Position numbers and translations under genes: made by a program. 49,849 nt of DNA from Bacilli bacterium (GTDB taxonomy: Bacteria; Bacillota_I; Bacilli_A; RF39; UBA660). Where the stretch lies: contig JAEEMF010000001.1 of the NCBI GenBank assembly GCA_016283075.1, forward strand, positions 1 through 49,849, written 5' to 3'. Within the stretch, counting starts at the first letter, position 1; every line of letters starts with the position of its first letter. Below the pieces are notes generated by a model, which was not told the origin of the DNA, ran no database searches, and worked only from the letters and a program-made list of their open reading frames with translations. Below are positions 17,879 through 26,201 of this stretch, in pieces.

Positions 17879-19686
17879 TTAATTATCTAAGAATTTAGTC
17901 ATTATTATACTTAATTCCTCTTTTTTAAGAGGCTTAGCTAAATAATCATTAAATCCTAAATTAATATATTTATCTCTCATACCAGTAATAGCATTTGCTG
18001 TTAAAGCAATAGTTGGTATATTAAATTCTGGTAACTCTTGAAGTTTTTTAAGAGTTTCAACACCACTCATCTTAGGCATTAAATCGTCCATAAAGATTAA
18101 ATCAAAGTGTTCACCACTAGATATCTTATTAATTGCTTCTTGACCACTTTGAACAGCTTCAGTGTCAATTTTATACTCTCTAAGAAGTCTTTGAGCAACC
18201 TTAATATTAACCATATTATCATCAACAATAAGAAGTTTCTTACCAGAGCAATCAATTACTTTAGAAGATTTTTCATCTTTACCAAGTACTTCTTCAACAG
18301 GAACATCTTTAGCAATAGCTTGATCTATAGCAATAGTAAATTTAGAGCCTTCTCCGTAGATACTTTGTACTACAATGGAACCATTCATTAAATCAACTAA
18401 CTTCTTAGTAATAGCAAGACCAAGTCCAGTACCTTCAATAGTAATTTCTTTTTCTACACCAAGTCTATCAAATTTACTAAATAATCTATTAATATTAGCT
18501 TCTTTAATACCAATACCAGAGTCTTCTACAGATATAATTAATCTACACATATCTCCTTGAATAATAGAACTAATTCTAAAATCAATATATCCTTCTTTAG
18601 TATACTTAATAGCATTAGTAAGTATATTAAGAATAACTTGTTTAATACGAGAGTGATCTCCATATAATACAGGAGGTATCGTAGGATCTATATTATATCT
18701 AAAGTCGACTGAACTTTCTCCTATACGAGCCTTAGATAAAGTAACAAGTTCATTAAATAATTTATGGAAACTATAATTACTATCAATAATATCTAATTTA
18801 TTAGCTTCAATCTTAGAAATATCAAGAATACCATTAACTATTTCAAGAAGTGTATTAGAAGCAGAAATAATATCTTCTACTTCATCTTTAGCACTTGCAG
18901 GAATATCTTCTTCCTCTAAAGCCTGTGAGAAACCAACAATAGCATTTAAAGGAGTACGTATTTCATGACTCATACTAGCTAAAAACTCGCTCTTAGCATT
19001 GTTAGCATCATCAGCTTGTTTCTTAGCTACTTCAAGTTGCTCTACCATCTTAACATCAGGATTTTCAATAGTATGAAACATTATAAAAACCGTTAAGAAA
19101 TGAACAGCAGTCGAAATAGTAAAATCCGGATTATATTTTTGAATAAAAGTTATAATTAACATTAAAAGAACTAATAACAACATAGGGAAAAATTTTGAAA
19201 ATTTATTAGCTTTCCTATTTGAAAGAAAAACTATAAAAAATATAACAAAAAGGATTGAAGAATATATATAAATAAAATCAACGCAAGTACCCGAAGCATA
19301 TCCTTTATGTTGTTCAAAAGGCAACACTAAAATTAGTATTGTTGAAATAAGATATATTATCCACGAAATAAACTTAAAGTTTTTTGAAAATGACTTATCA
19401 TGGAAACCCACTTTATATATTTCAAATTCGTAGAAAAGAATGATAGATAAAAATGTAATAATATAAACGAAATATAGTTTAATTATTACAGTAGTCAGTG
19501 CTGTATTTAAATACATATTACTAAGATAAATACTAAGCATTTCTAAAATAATACCAATCATGTTGGTAATTATAAGTAACTTATAAATAATAGTTTCCCC
19601 AGAAACAATGCTTTTTTTGTAAAAAAAGCAATAATCAAAGACAAACTAAGAATAAAACAAAGACCTAACATTAATAAATATTCCAT
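17879..19686 (-). CDS. Membrane hybrid histidine kinase 3, N-terminal frameshift
   Basis: The kinase core is intact: HisKA with [17 protein letters not shown], HATPase with [20 protein letters not shown] and [11 protein letters not shown], and a receiver with [15 protein letters not shown] and LAKPL. The longest in-frame ORF starts at 19561 (560 residues), but that ATG has no ribosome binding site. A better ATG at 19686 follows AGGTGG, is preceded by a -10 TATAAT, and encodes 38 residues ([13 protein letters not shown]...) ending at a TAA. A -1 shift at the T7/A7 tract (19612-19627) joins it to the main frame through [18 protein letters not shown], giving 602 residues that match kinases 1 and 2 (FYKKSKLKTEENAIYSIL). 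So the gene is frameshifted, phase-variable, recoded or mis-assembled at this tract. Confidence 0.82.
19610..19629 (-). other. Slippery T7/A7 tract at frameshift
   Basis: On the coding (minus) strand the sequence is GC, T7, AC, A7, GC, nearly a perfect palindrome. In the frame set by the ATG at 19686 both runs sit in X_XXX_XXX register, so a -1 slip on either run leads into the kinase frame. One extra T (eight instead of seven) would do the same permanently. Confidence 0.75.
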
Positions 19687-19720
19687 AAAGCCACCACCTG
19701 TATTTTATATATCCTACTTC

Positions 19721-19750
19721 ATTATATAACACATTTAGAATTAAAAGCAA
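19721..19750 (-). promoter_or_regulatory. Probable promoter of kinase 3
   Basis: TTGCTT (19745-19750), an 18-base spacer and TATAAT (19721-19726) on the minus strand, about 35 bases before the ATG at 19686. The -35 is weak. It supports initiation upstream of the frameshift tract. Confidence 0.5.
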
Positions 19751-19751
19751 T

Positions 19752-19777
19752 AAAAAAGAGTCATTAGACTCTTTTTT
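19752..19777 (-). terminator. Intrinsic terminator
   Basis: An 11-bp stem (19752-19762 with 19767-19777; AAAAAAGAGTC arm) with a 4-base loop and T6 on the minus strand, at the end of the AMP-binding ligase gene. Confidence 0.88.
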
Positions 19778-19781
19778 GAAA

Positions 19782-21737
19782 TTAACTTATTTTAAAAGTT
19801 TTAACTTTCTCAGTTTTTTTAACATTAAAATCAGCTATACTATCAATTGATATAAGCTTATCCTTATTGTCCTCTTCTCTTAAAGCCCTAATGCTTCTCT
19901 TACCACTAGGGTCAACAGGAAAGCCTTCAATAAAGCTATGTATTCTAAATGAAATTCTAGGAATGATTTCAACTGATATTTCATTATAAATTCTTAATTT
20001 ACATGAAGCTAAAATATATTCCATACTTTTCTTAGAGTCTGGTTGTTTTTCGATATGACAAACATAACTATTATCATCATTTTTAATTACTGTACAAGAT
20101 AAAATGTTCTTAGTATCTTTTGAAATTGATTCTTCAATCTTAAATGTTGGAAACATTTCTCCATTTGATAAAGTTACATAATCATTAATTCTTCCCTTAA
20201 TTTTTAAACTTCTATAATATGGATCAGCAATATATCCTAACGCACCCATTTTCATCCATTTTTTTCCATATTTATCTGTTACAAATACATCTTCGTTTAA
20301 TGAATCATCTAAATATCCACTCATGTTAGCTGGCGAGTCAACAACTAGAATACCAGGTTCATTTACATCGCAATAGCTACCATCTGGTTTTAGAACATTA
20401 TACTCAGCAAGTTTAACAGGAAGTAAACCTAAAGAATAATTTTTTCCACGAATTTTTACCTTATTATTTTGAAGTGCGTGAAATATAGTAAAGAATAATC
20501 CGCCTGTCTCGCAAGTTCCACCGCCTAGTGAAAAGGTAACTGGTGATAATGGGAAAGGTAATTTACCTGTTCCAAAAGCATGTCTTCTAGCAATTTTATT
20601 TAAAAACTTTTCTTCACCAGCAGAACATCCTTCGCCAACCAGATCAGGCAACATTAAAGATGGAAATTTTACATGTTTGTATTCCTTGCTTAAAAGTTTC
20701 TTTCCTAAATCAATCCATGTACCAGCTGTTTCTTGACAATAATTAGGTTTGTTAATTAATAATGATGTCATAAAAAATTCTTTATCCCTAAATGGCTCAG
20801 CAGCATAAGTACAATTGCAAAATAATGTATCTGTTACATTACTTAAATTAGTATGAGAGTAAACAGGAATACCAAACTGAGTAACCAAGTTCTTCATTTC
20901 TGGCATTTTAGAAACATCAGATGACTTAAATCTAGAAACTGTCACATACACTCTATTCGAATGCTTAACAGCCTTTGGACGATTCTTATTTGTAGTACCG
21001 CTTGTATAAGAAATAGTAGCGATATCATCTAATGACTGTTCTTCAATAACATTTTTATCATATGCTTTTCCTAAATCAATAAATTCATCTTGAGAAAGAA
21101 TCTTTTTATAAGAGAATGATTTATATAAATTAATACGGCTTCCAAAATCATGATTTTTTTCAAATGATTGAAATGGATTATATGGTTTACCATTTTTTTT
21201 CATCAATGAATCACTTAATGAAGGTATAATAATATTTTTAATATTACTTTTTTCAAGTGTTGAAGATATTTTAGAATAGTTATCCTCAGAAACAAACATA
21301 GTTTTACAACCTGATTCGTTTATTGTAGAAAGAAGAAAATCTTCATCAAAATATGAAGGCATAAAGTGTGATGTTACACCTATCATATTACATGCAATAA
21401 AAATATATAGGTATTCAGGTGTATTTGAAACACAGATTGGAAGAGTATCACCTTTTTTTAATCCTAATTGTTTCAAAGATTTAGCATACTCAAATGCTTT
21501 TTTATACATTTCTTTATATGTAATTTTATTACCTCTATATAATATTGCAGGTTTATCTAAATAACCACTTTTTTTATTCCTTTCATACATATAAATAGAC
21601 CAAGCAGTATTATGATTAAATTCAATATCTTCTAAAACTTCTCGCGCTTTTTTGTCTAAACGATTGCTATAAATATGATTATTTGGTTTCATACTTAAAC
21701 CTTGTATTTCTTTTTCAAATTGTTCTAGAATTTCCAT
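19782..21737 (-). CDS. AMP-binding (acyl-adenylate) ligase, divergent
   Basis: Member of the ANL superfamily of adenylate-forming enzymes; 651 residues from the ATG at 21737. Recognisable motifs are the ATP loop ISYTSGTTNKNRPKAVKHS (A3), GGGTCETGG at the A5 position, MKMGALGYI at A7, IKGRINDYVTLSNGEMFP at A8 and VDPSGKRSIRAL at A10, with the C-terminal lysine-bearing segment. The A7 aspartate (usual TGD) is not seen, so activity may be altered. The ATG follows AGGGGGG and sits downstream of a near-consensus promoter; an ATG at 21779 is upstream of the transcription start. Substrate (fatty acid or other carboxylate) cannot be told. Single-gene unit; its codon use looks less rich in ACT/AGT than its neighbours, perhaps transferred. 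Confidence 0.85.
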   Translation of the reverse strand: MEILEQFEKEIQGLSMKPNNHIYSNRLDKKAREVLEDIEFNHNTAWSIYMYERNKKSGYLDKPAILYRGNKITYKEMYKKAFEYAKSLKQLGLKKGDTLPICVSNTPEYLYIFIACNMIGVTSHFMPSYFDEDFLLSTINESGCKTMFVSEDNYSKISSTLEKSNIKNIIIPSLSDSLMKKNGKPYNPFQSFEKNHDFGSRINLYKSFSYKKILSQDEFIDLGKAYDKNVIEEQSLDDIATISYTSGTTNKNRPKAVKHSNRVYVTVSRFKSSDVSKMPEMKNLVTQFGIPVYSHTNLSNVTDTLFCNCTYAAEPFRDKEFFMTSLLINKPNYCQETAGTWIDLGKKLLSKEYKHVKFPSLMLPDLVGEGCSAGEEKFLNKIARRHAFGTGKLPFPLSPVTFSLGGGTCETGGLFFTIFHALQNNKVKIRGKNYSLGLLPVKLAEYNVLKPDGSYCDVNEPGILVVDSPANMSGYLDDSLNEDVFVTDKYGKKWMKMGALGYIADPYYRSLKIKGRINDYVTLSNGEMFPTFKIEESISKDTKNILSCTVIKNDDNSYVCHIEKQPDSKKSMEYILASCKLRIYNEISVEIIPRISFRIHSFIEGFPVDPSGKRSIRALREEDNKDKLISIDSIADFNVKKTEKVKTFKIS

Positions 21738-21782
21738 AAAATCCCCCCTAGCATCAAGCCATAACCCCTTGACTTGCAAGTT

Positions 21783-21810
21783 ATTATAGCATATTTTTCT
21801 ACTTTGTCAA
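21783..21810 (-). promoter_or_regulatory. Consensus SigA promoter for ligase
   Basis: TTGACA (21805-21810), a 16-base spacer and TATAAT (21783-21788) on the minus strand. Transcription would start near 21776, fixing the ATG at 21737 as the start of the ligase. Confidence 0.85.
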
Positions 21811-21837
21811 TTTTACACAAAGTGGCTTAAAAACTAG

Positions 21838-21870
21838 AAAAAAGAGCCTTTTATAGAAAAAGCTCTCTTT
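21838..21870 (-). terminator. Intrinsic terminator after folD-ham1
   Basis: Hairpin with arms AGAGAGC and GGCTCTTT separated by an A/T-rich loop, ending in T6 on the minus strand. Confidence 0.65.
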
Positions 21871-21877
21871 AATGTAA

Positions 21878-22459
21878 TTATTTACCTAATTTATTTTCTT
21901 TATACCAGTTAATGAAGTCAAATTTAGCATTACCCCAGAACTTTGATTCATAATCTCTATCTATCTCTCTTAATTCACTAAGTGTCTTAGTTTCTCCATC
22001 AGGAATATAGAAGTGATCATGCCATCTTCCTAAGTTTCCTTTTGACTCATATGATATAGTTCCTGTACTAGAACCAGTAAATACTACTGGGTCTTTACCA
22101 GGTTCACAATAAGCAAATGTATCTTCAAGTCTAGCTTTTCTATTAGTTTCATTTTTAATAAGTTCTAAGAAGTGTTCTACTCCTATCTGCTTATCAAAAT
22201 ATGCATTATATGGTCCTGGAAGACCTCCTAGACAATCTAAATACAAGCCTGAATCTGATTTAACACATGGTCTACCTAGTTTCTCAGCCATATATTTTAC
22301 TGAGAACTCTACTACCTCGCCACATGTTTTTGCTTGTATTTCAGGTATTTCAAAATCTGGAGTAGCTATTTCAATATCAATACCATTCTTTTCAAATAGT
22401 CTTTTAGCTTCTTCAAATTTACCTTTATTAGTAGTTAAGTATATTACTTTATTGTTCAT
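21878..22459 (-). CDS. HAM1/RdgB-like NTP pyrophosphatase, paralogue 1
   Basis: Resembles the ITPase/Maf-fold enzymes that hydrolyse non-canonical purine NTPs to NMPs. The 193 residues include the nucleotide-binding start TTNKGKFEEAKR (9-20), KSDSGLYLDCLGGLPGPYNAY (67-87) and GNLGRWHDHFYIPDGETKTL. The usual C-terminal substrate motif (SHRxxA) is absent; the corresponding region reads SKFWGNAKFDFI. This is a divergent branch, so substrate may differ from ITP/XTP. It starts four bases after folD and shares its terminator. A second member of the same branch is at 30373-30933. Confidence 0.85.
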   Translation of the reverse strand: MNNKVIYLTTNKGKFEEAKRLFEKNGIDIEIATPDFEIPEIQAKTCGEVVEFSVKYMAEKLGRPCVKSDSGLYLDCLGGLPGPYNAYFDKQIGVEHFLELIKNETNRKARLEDTFAYCEPGKDPVVFTGSSTGTISYESKGNLGRWHDHFYIPDGETKTLSELREIDRDYESKFWGNAKFDFINWYKENKLGK

Positions 22460-22463
22460 AACA

Positions 22464-23258
22464 TCACTTCCTTTTATATAAATCTATTAAGTTTTTAATA
22501 ACCATTACTGTTGTAATAGGTCCTACTCCGTTAGGAACAGGTGTAATTAATGATACTTTATCTTTAATACTATCAAAATCAGTATCACCATATAACCTAT
22601 TACCCTCTCTAATTATAGCACAATCTATGATAATAGAGTTATCTTTTACCATATCTTTAGTAATTAAATTACGTTTCCCTGCTGCAGATATTAAAATATC
22701 TGCAGAAAGTGTATTTTCTTTTAAATTAACTGTTTTAGTATTACATATAGTAGGATTAATACCTTTTGAAATAAAATATTTTTCAAGAGGTTTTCCTATC
22801 AAAGAACTATATCCTACTAAAGTAATATTTTTATTATTTATATCAATATTATAATTATTTAGTATTTCAAGTACTGCAAGTGCTGTACAAGGCATAACTA
22901 AATTATTTTTTGTAAGTCCATCAACGTCTTTAGATAGATCTATTAAATTAATTATTTCTTCTTTATCTAGATAATCTGGAAGTGGTAGTTCTACCATAAT
23001 ACCAGTTACTGAACTATCATTATTAAGTTTATTTATTAAACTAGTTAAATCTTCCTTACTTATATAATCAAAATATTGTATATCACAAGAAATATTACAT
23101 TCTTCACATACTTTCTTTTTACTTCTAACATATATATTACTAGCTTCATTATCTCCAATGCATATAATTGATAGTTTTATATTATAATTATTATTTATTA
23201 TTTCTTCTTTATATTTAGAAATAAGATTATTTCTAATACCAATACCATCTACTACCAT
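22464..23258 (-). CDS. folD: Methylenetetrahydrofolate dehydrogenase/cyclohydrolase
   Basis: Bifunctional cytoplasmic enzyme interconverting 5,10-methylene-THF and 10-formyl-THF, supplying one-carbon units for purines and formyl-Met-tRNA. From the ATG at 23258 (after GGGAG) the protein has 264 residues; upstream in-frame ATGs lack a site. Motifs: YVRSKKKVCEE with the catalytic Tyr and Lys, MVELPLPDYLD, VDGLTKNNL, GYSSLIGKPLEKYF (NAD(P) site, usual GRS here GYS), and PVPNGVGPITTVM. It is operonic with the HAM1-like gene. Confidence 0.95.
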   Translation of the reverse strand: MVVDGIGIRNNLISKYKEEIINNNYNIKLSIICIGDNEASNIYVRSKKKVCEECNISCDIQYFDYISKEDLTSLINKLNNDSSVTGIMVELPLPDYLDKEEIINLIDLSKDVDGLTKNNLVMPCTALAVLEILNNYNIDINNKNITLVGYSSLIGKPLEKYFISKGINPTICNTKTVNLKENTLSADILISAAGKRNLITKDMVKDNSIIIDCAIIREGNRLYGDTDFDSIKDKVSLITPVPNGVGPITTVMVIKNLIDLYKRK

Positions 23259-23301
23259 AATAAAGACTCCCATCAAACATAATAATTATAACATAAAGTA
23301 A

Positions 23302-24138
23302 TTATAAATTTAAAATATCTATAATATATTTTATTGAATAAATAGTATCTTCAAACATAACATTCTTAGCATATTTAAGTTTCTTTTGGTAGTTACTAAA
23401 TAAATCATTTAATATGGTACTATCTTTAATTATTTCATAAATTTCATTTAAATAATCTTTATTTAAAATAGAATTTCGATGTTTAAATGTTCTTTCTATT
23501 GCTTTAATTAATGTTTCAGTATTAATACTTTCCTTGTGTTCATTTATTAGCATATAAATGTCATAAAAGTCTTTTGCTCTAGTTGTAGATATATTTTTAC
23601 TAATAATACTTTCAAATTTTTCTGCAATTATCGTTTCAATAGTATATGCCATAATATTAATTCTTTTATCTTCAAAAATAGATTTATATTTATATATTAT
23701 TTCTCTTGGAGTAATTATGTCTCCTGTTGATACTTCTATAAAGAAGTGAGTTTTAATTCTATCAAACTCAGCATATACATTAATTCTATAACCACCATAT
23801 TCATCTTCTAATCTAATATCATTGATGCTATCAATTCTAAATGATATTCCATCATTAGTATCTATAGATAATATTTCATTAAAGATAGTTAGAAGAGATT
23901 CTGTATTTAATGAAATACCTTTTAAAGTGGCATCTATATCCTTAGTAGTACGCATATCACATCCAATAATAGATGAAAGAAGCACACCACCTTTAAGGAT
24001 AATATTATCTCTATATTTGCTTTTTTCAAGTCTCATTAATACATGTTCAAAAAAATACATTTGATGAAGATGTAATGATAAATCATTACTACCATTAGCT
24101 TTATTTTTTATAATTGCATTTAATTTGTCACTATTCAT
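23302..24138 (-). CDS. AbiEii-type nucleotidyltransferase toxin
   Basis: The 278-residue protein belongs to the AbiEii/AbiGii (COG2253-like) nucleotidyltransferases, the toxin of type IV toxin-antitoxin and phage abortive infection systems. Signature motifs are ILKGGVLLSS (47-56), TTKDIDATL with the Asp-x-Asp pair (67-69) and the downstream AEKFESIISK and RAKDFYDIYML segments. The ATG shares one base with the stop of the antitoxin gene (TAATG), and AGGTTAT provides the ribosome site, so the pair is translationally coupled. Known AbiEii enzymes transfer nucleotides and stop growth; this activity is inferred. Confidence 0.92.
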   Translation of the reverse strand: MNSDKLNAIIKNKANGSNDLSLHLHQMYFFEHVLMRLEKSKYRDNIILKGGVLLSSIIGCDMRTTKDIDATLKGISLNTESLLTIFNEILSIDTNDGISFRIDSINDIRLEDEYGGYRINVYAEFDRIKTHFFIEVSTGDIITPREIIYKYKSIFEDKRINIMAYTIETIIAEKFESIISKNISTTRAKDFYDIYMLINEHKESINTETLIKAIERTFKHRNSILNKDYLNEIYEIIKDSTILNDLFSNYQKKLKYAKNVMFEDTIYSIKYIIDILNL

Positions 24139-24731
24139 TAAAAGATAACCTGCATAATATCTACAACTTCTTTTTCAATATTTAATTTTTTAGAATATTT
24201 TGTAAGTTTTAAAAGATCTTTATCTTTTCTTTTAGCATACCATTTCAATGCCTTAGTATAAATTTCTTTATCCATATGATTTTTATCTTTAATAATGTCA
24301 CAAATAGTTCTTTCTAAATCATAACATTTAATATTCATTCCAAATGGAGATTTGATAGTTTCCACACCTAGATAAAATATTTTATTATCAACATAATGAA
24401 GTAATACTGAATCAATATTTTGAAGCGATCCACCATATCCACGAGGAACAGTTACATCAAAATAAAGTGGAGTTCTGTCTGATAAATCATGTAAAAATAA
24501 TGATGTAGTATAAGAAAAAATAGCATTCTTACTTTTAGAAAGAATTTTATAATACTCATCAGTAATTATATTAGGAAGTGAATAAAATCCAGTTGATATT
24601 CTTTCTAACAATTCGCCATCACACAATCTTTTTAAAGCCATTTTATTTAAACCATTATCTACTACTTCTTTTGTAGTAATATAACCGCCGTTTTTTTGAA
24701 CTAACTCCAAAATTTTTTCTAAATCAGTCAT
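24138..24731 (-). CDS. AbiEi-type antitoxin/transcriptional repressor
   Basis: A 197-residue protein with an N-terminal winged helix-turn-helix (about 1-50: GGYITTKEVVDNG, ALKRLCDGELLERISTGFYSLP) and a C-terminal AbiEi domain (TPLYFDVTVPRGYGGSL, IKCYDLERTICDIIKD). In studied systems AbiEi binds inverted repeats in its own promoter and counteracts AbiEii without binding it tightly. Its promoter region holds repeated GTTAC/GTAAC elements (see separate entry). The ATG follows AAGGAGG. Confidence 0.92.
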   Translation of the reverse strand: MTDLEKILELVQKNGGYITTKEVVDNGLNKMALKRLCDGELLERISTGFYSLPNIITDEYYKILSKSKNAIFSYTTSLFLHDLSDRTPLYFDVTVPRGYGGSLQNIDSVLLHYVDNKIFYLGVETIKSPFGMNIKCYDLERTICDIIKDKNHMDKEIYTKALKWYAKRKDKDLLKLTKYSKKLNIEKEVVDIMQVIF

Positions 24732-24749
24732 AAAAACGCCTCCTTAATT

Positions 24750-24779
24750 ATAATAAGTTCTTTCTTACTGAAATTGTAA
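24750..24779 (-). promoter_or_regulatory. Promoter of abiE pair
   Basis: TTACAA (24774-24779), an 18-base spacer and TATTAT (24750-24755) on the minus strand, followed by AAGGAGG. The -35 overlaps a GTTACAA element related to the inverted repeat further upstream. Confidence 0.6.
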
Positions 24780-24807
24780 CATATATTAATACTAATGAAA
24801 ATACTTT

Positions 24808-24857
24808 TTGTTACTTTTTTAATTATTTTCAATATATTTTAAGTTATAAAGTAACAA
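24808..24857. repeat. Perfect 10-bp inverted repeat upstream of abiEi
   Basis: TTGTTACTTT at 24808-24817 and its exact complement AAAGTAACAA at 24848-24857, 30 bases apart, with a third half-like element (TTGTAAC, 24774-24780) at the -35. AbiEi proteins autorepress through inverted repeats, so these are operator candidates. Confidence 0.6.
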
Positions 24858-24865
24858 TTTTATAT

Positions 24866-24892
24866 AAAAAGAAGACTTAGTAAACTAAGTCT
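24866..24892 (-). terminator. Intrinsic terminator of LysR operon
   Basis: Perfect 9-bp stem (24873-24881 with 24884-24892; AGACTTAGT arm) and a T-rich tail on the minus strand. It ends the seven-gene unit from LysR to the rRNA methyltransferase. Confidence 0.82.
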
Positions 24893-24895
24893 ATA

Positions 24896-25753
24896 TTATT
24901 TAATCTTTTCTAATTTAGATATAAAGAATCCTTCAAACTCTTTAGTAGGAAGTACTGTTATAGTACCCTCTAACGAGTTTGGAAGTGCTGGTAAATTTTT
25001 TGAATCAAGTGGAACTAGTTTAACATTTCCTTTAGAAAGTACTTTCTTTATTTGCTCTTCATTTTCTATAGGAAGAATAGAACATGTTGAATAAAGAAGA
25101 GTTCCTCCTACTTTTAAAAGTTCTATAGCTTTATTTAGAAGTATTTCTTGTACTTTAACTGATCTAGTAATTAATTCTTCATCAAACGTATCTAAATCAC
25201 TTATATTTAAAGTGCCTGTTCCAGAACAAGGAGCATCCAAAAGAATCTTATCAAATTTAAAAAAAGGATCTATATTTCTAGCATCTTCATTTAATACTGT
25301 AACTCTTTTTACTCCAAGTTTATCTAGATTATATTTTAATCTATCACATCTTATTTTATTCTTCTCAATAGCAGTAATTTTAACATCTTTTAAAGACGCT
25401 ATTAAAGAAGTTTTACCACCAGGAGCTGCTGTCATATCAAGAACTGAATCATTATCATTTAAGTCCATATATAAAGGTGGTAACATACTAGATATACTTT
25501 GAATATATATCTTTCCTTCGTTATATATATCTAGCGTTCTTATATCATAGTTATCTTTTAAGATAATTGCATTATCATAAATATTCGATATTTCATAAGT
25601 GATACTATTACTATTCAATATAGAAGTAATTTCCTCTATATTAGACTTCAAAGTATTGACTCTAAAAGTAGTATATCTATCTTTAGAATATCCATCAATT
25701 ATTTTATTATATTCATCTTTAGTATAAATACTACTAAGTCTATCTTTTAACAT
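24896..25753 (-). CDS. RsmB/RsmF-like RNA m5C methyltransferase
   Basis: SAM-dependent methyltransferase of the NOL1/NOP2/Sun family that makes 5-methylcytosine in RNA, probably 16S rRNA. The 285 residues hold an N-terminal RNA-binding segment (FRVNTLKSN, 30-38), the SAM site MTAAPGGKTS (107-116), motif IV DAPCSGTG with Cys176, and motif VI YSTCSI with the nucleophile Cys224. The NusB-like domain of RsmB and the PUA-like tail of YebU are absent, so it is a compact variant. The ATG follows AGTAGGTG, 16 bases after a Nudix gene. Confidence 0.9.
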   Translation of the reverse strand: MLKDRLSSIYTKDEYNKIIDGYSKDRYTTFRVNTLKSNIEEITSILNSNSITYEISNIYDNAIILKDNYDIRTLDIYNEGKIYIQSISSMLPPLYMDLNDNDSVLDMTAAPGGKTSLIASLKDVKITAIEKNKIRCDRLKYNLDKLGVKRVTVLNEDARNIDPFFKFDKILLDAPCSGTGTLNISDLDTFDEELITRSVKVQEILLNKAIELLKVGGTLLYSTCSILPIENEEQIKKVLSKGNVKLVPLDSKNLPALPNSLEGTITVLPTKEFEGFFISKLEKIK

Positions 25754-25769
25754 AATATCACCTACTTCA

Positions 25770-26201
25770 TTATATCATATCTAAATACATACTTACTGCT
25801 TTTATTTGATAAGGAAGAAAAAGTTTAGAAAGTATTTCTTCTTTACTTACTTTAACAAGAGAAGACTCTTGTTCTAAAGGAGTATATTCTTTATCAGAAA
25901 CACTTACTACATAAAAATGTGCAAGAGAATTTACATAATGACCATGATTAGTTACCCAGTAACAGTCTATTGTTATTAAAGGAGTAGTACTTTCTATTTC
26001 AAGTCCTGCTTCTTCCATAAATTCTCTTTTAAGAGTCTCTATATGAGACTCGCCTTCTTCAATTCCTCCACCTATTAAAGAATAATCATTATTATTAATA
26101 GTTATATAAAAACTATTATTTTTATATACTATTCCAAAACAAGTTTCTCTAAAAAAGTAATCTTTATCTATTTCTTTAATACCAAGAGTTATTTTATCCA
26201 T
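25770..26201 (-). CDS. Nudix hydrolase A
   Basis: A 143-residue protein with a complete Nudix box: GGIEEGE followed by SHIETLK and REFMEEAGLE (45-67), the metal-binding motif for hydrolysis of nucleoside diphosphates linked to another group. The remaining sequence (WVTNHGHYVNSLAHFYVVS) does not identify the substrate. The ATG directly follows the stop of the upstream Nudix gene. The pair of adjacent Nudix genes sits in the LysR-headed operon. Confidence 0.9.
   Translation of the reverse strand: MDKITLGIKEIDKDYFFRETCFGIVYKNNSFYITINNNDYSLIGGGIEEGESHIETLKREFMEEAGLEIESTTPLITIDCYWVTNHGHYVNSLAHFYVVSVSDKEYTPLEQESSLVKVSKEEILSKLFLPYQIKAVSMYLDMI

Noticed and set aside
19561-19563. ATG at 19561 as the true start of kinase 3
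   Set aside because: No ribosome binding site precedes it, it would remove the first membrane helix found in both paralogues, and a well-supported ATG lies at 19686. Reinitiation remains possible but is the weaker choice.
21737-21779. N-terminal extension of the AMP-binding ligase from 21779
   Set aside because: The ATG at 21779 is upstream of the expected transcription start of the promoter at 21783-21810 and lacks a ribosome site; the ATG at 21737 has AGGGGGG.
23302-24731. Larger defence island around the abiE pair
   Set aside because: Neighbours are folD and an rRNA methyltransferase operon; no other recognised defence, integrase or transposase gene is next to it. The DUF1016 nuclease is 11 kb away.
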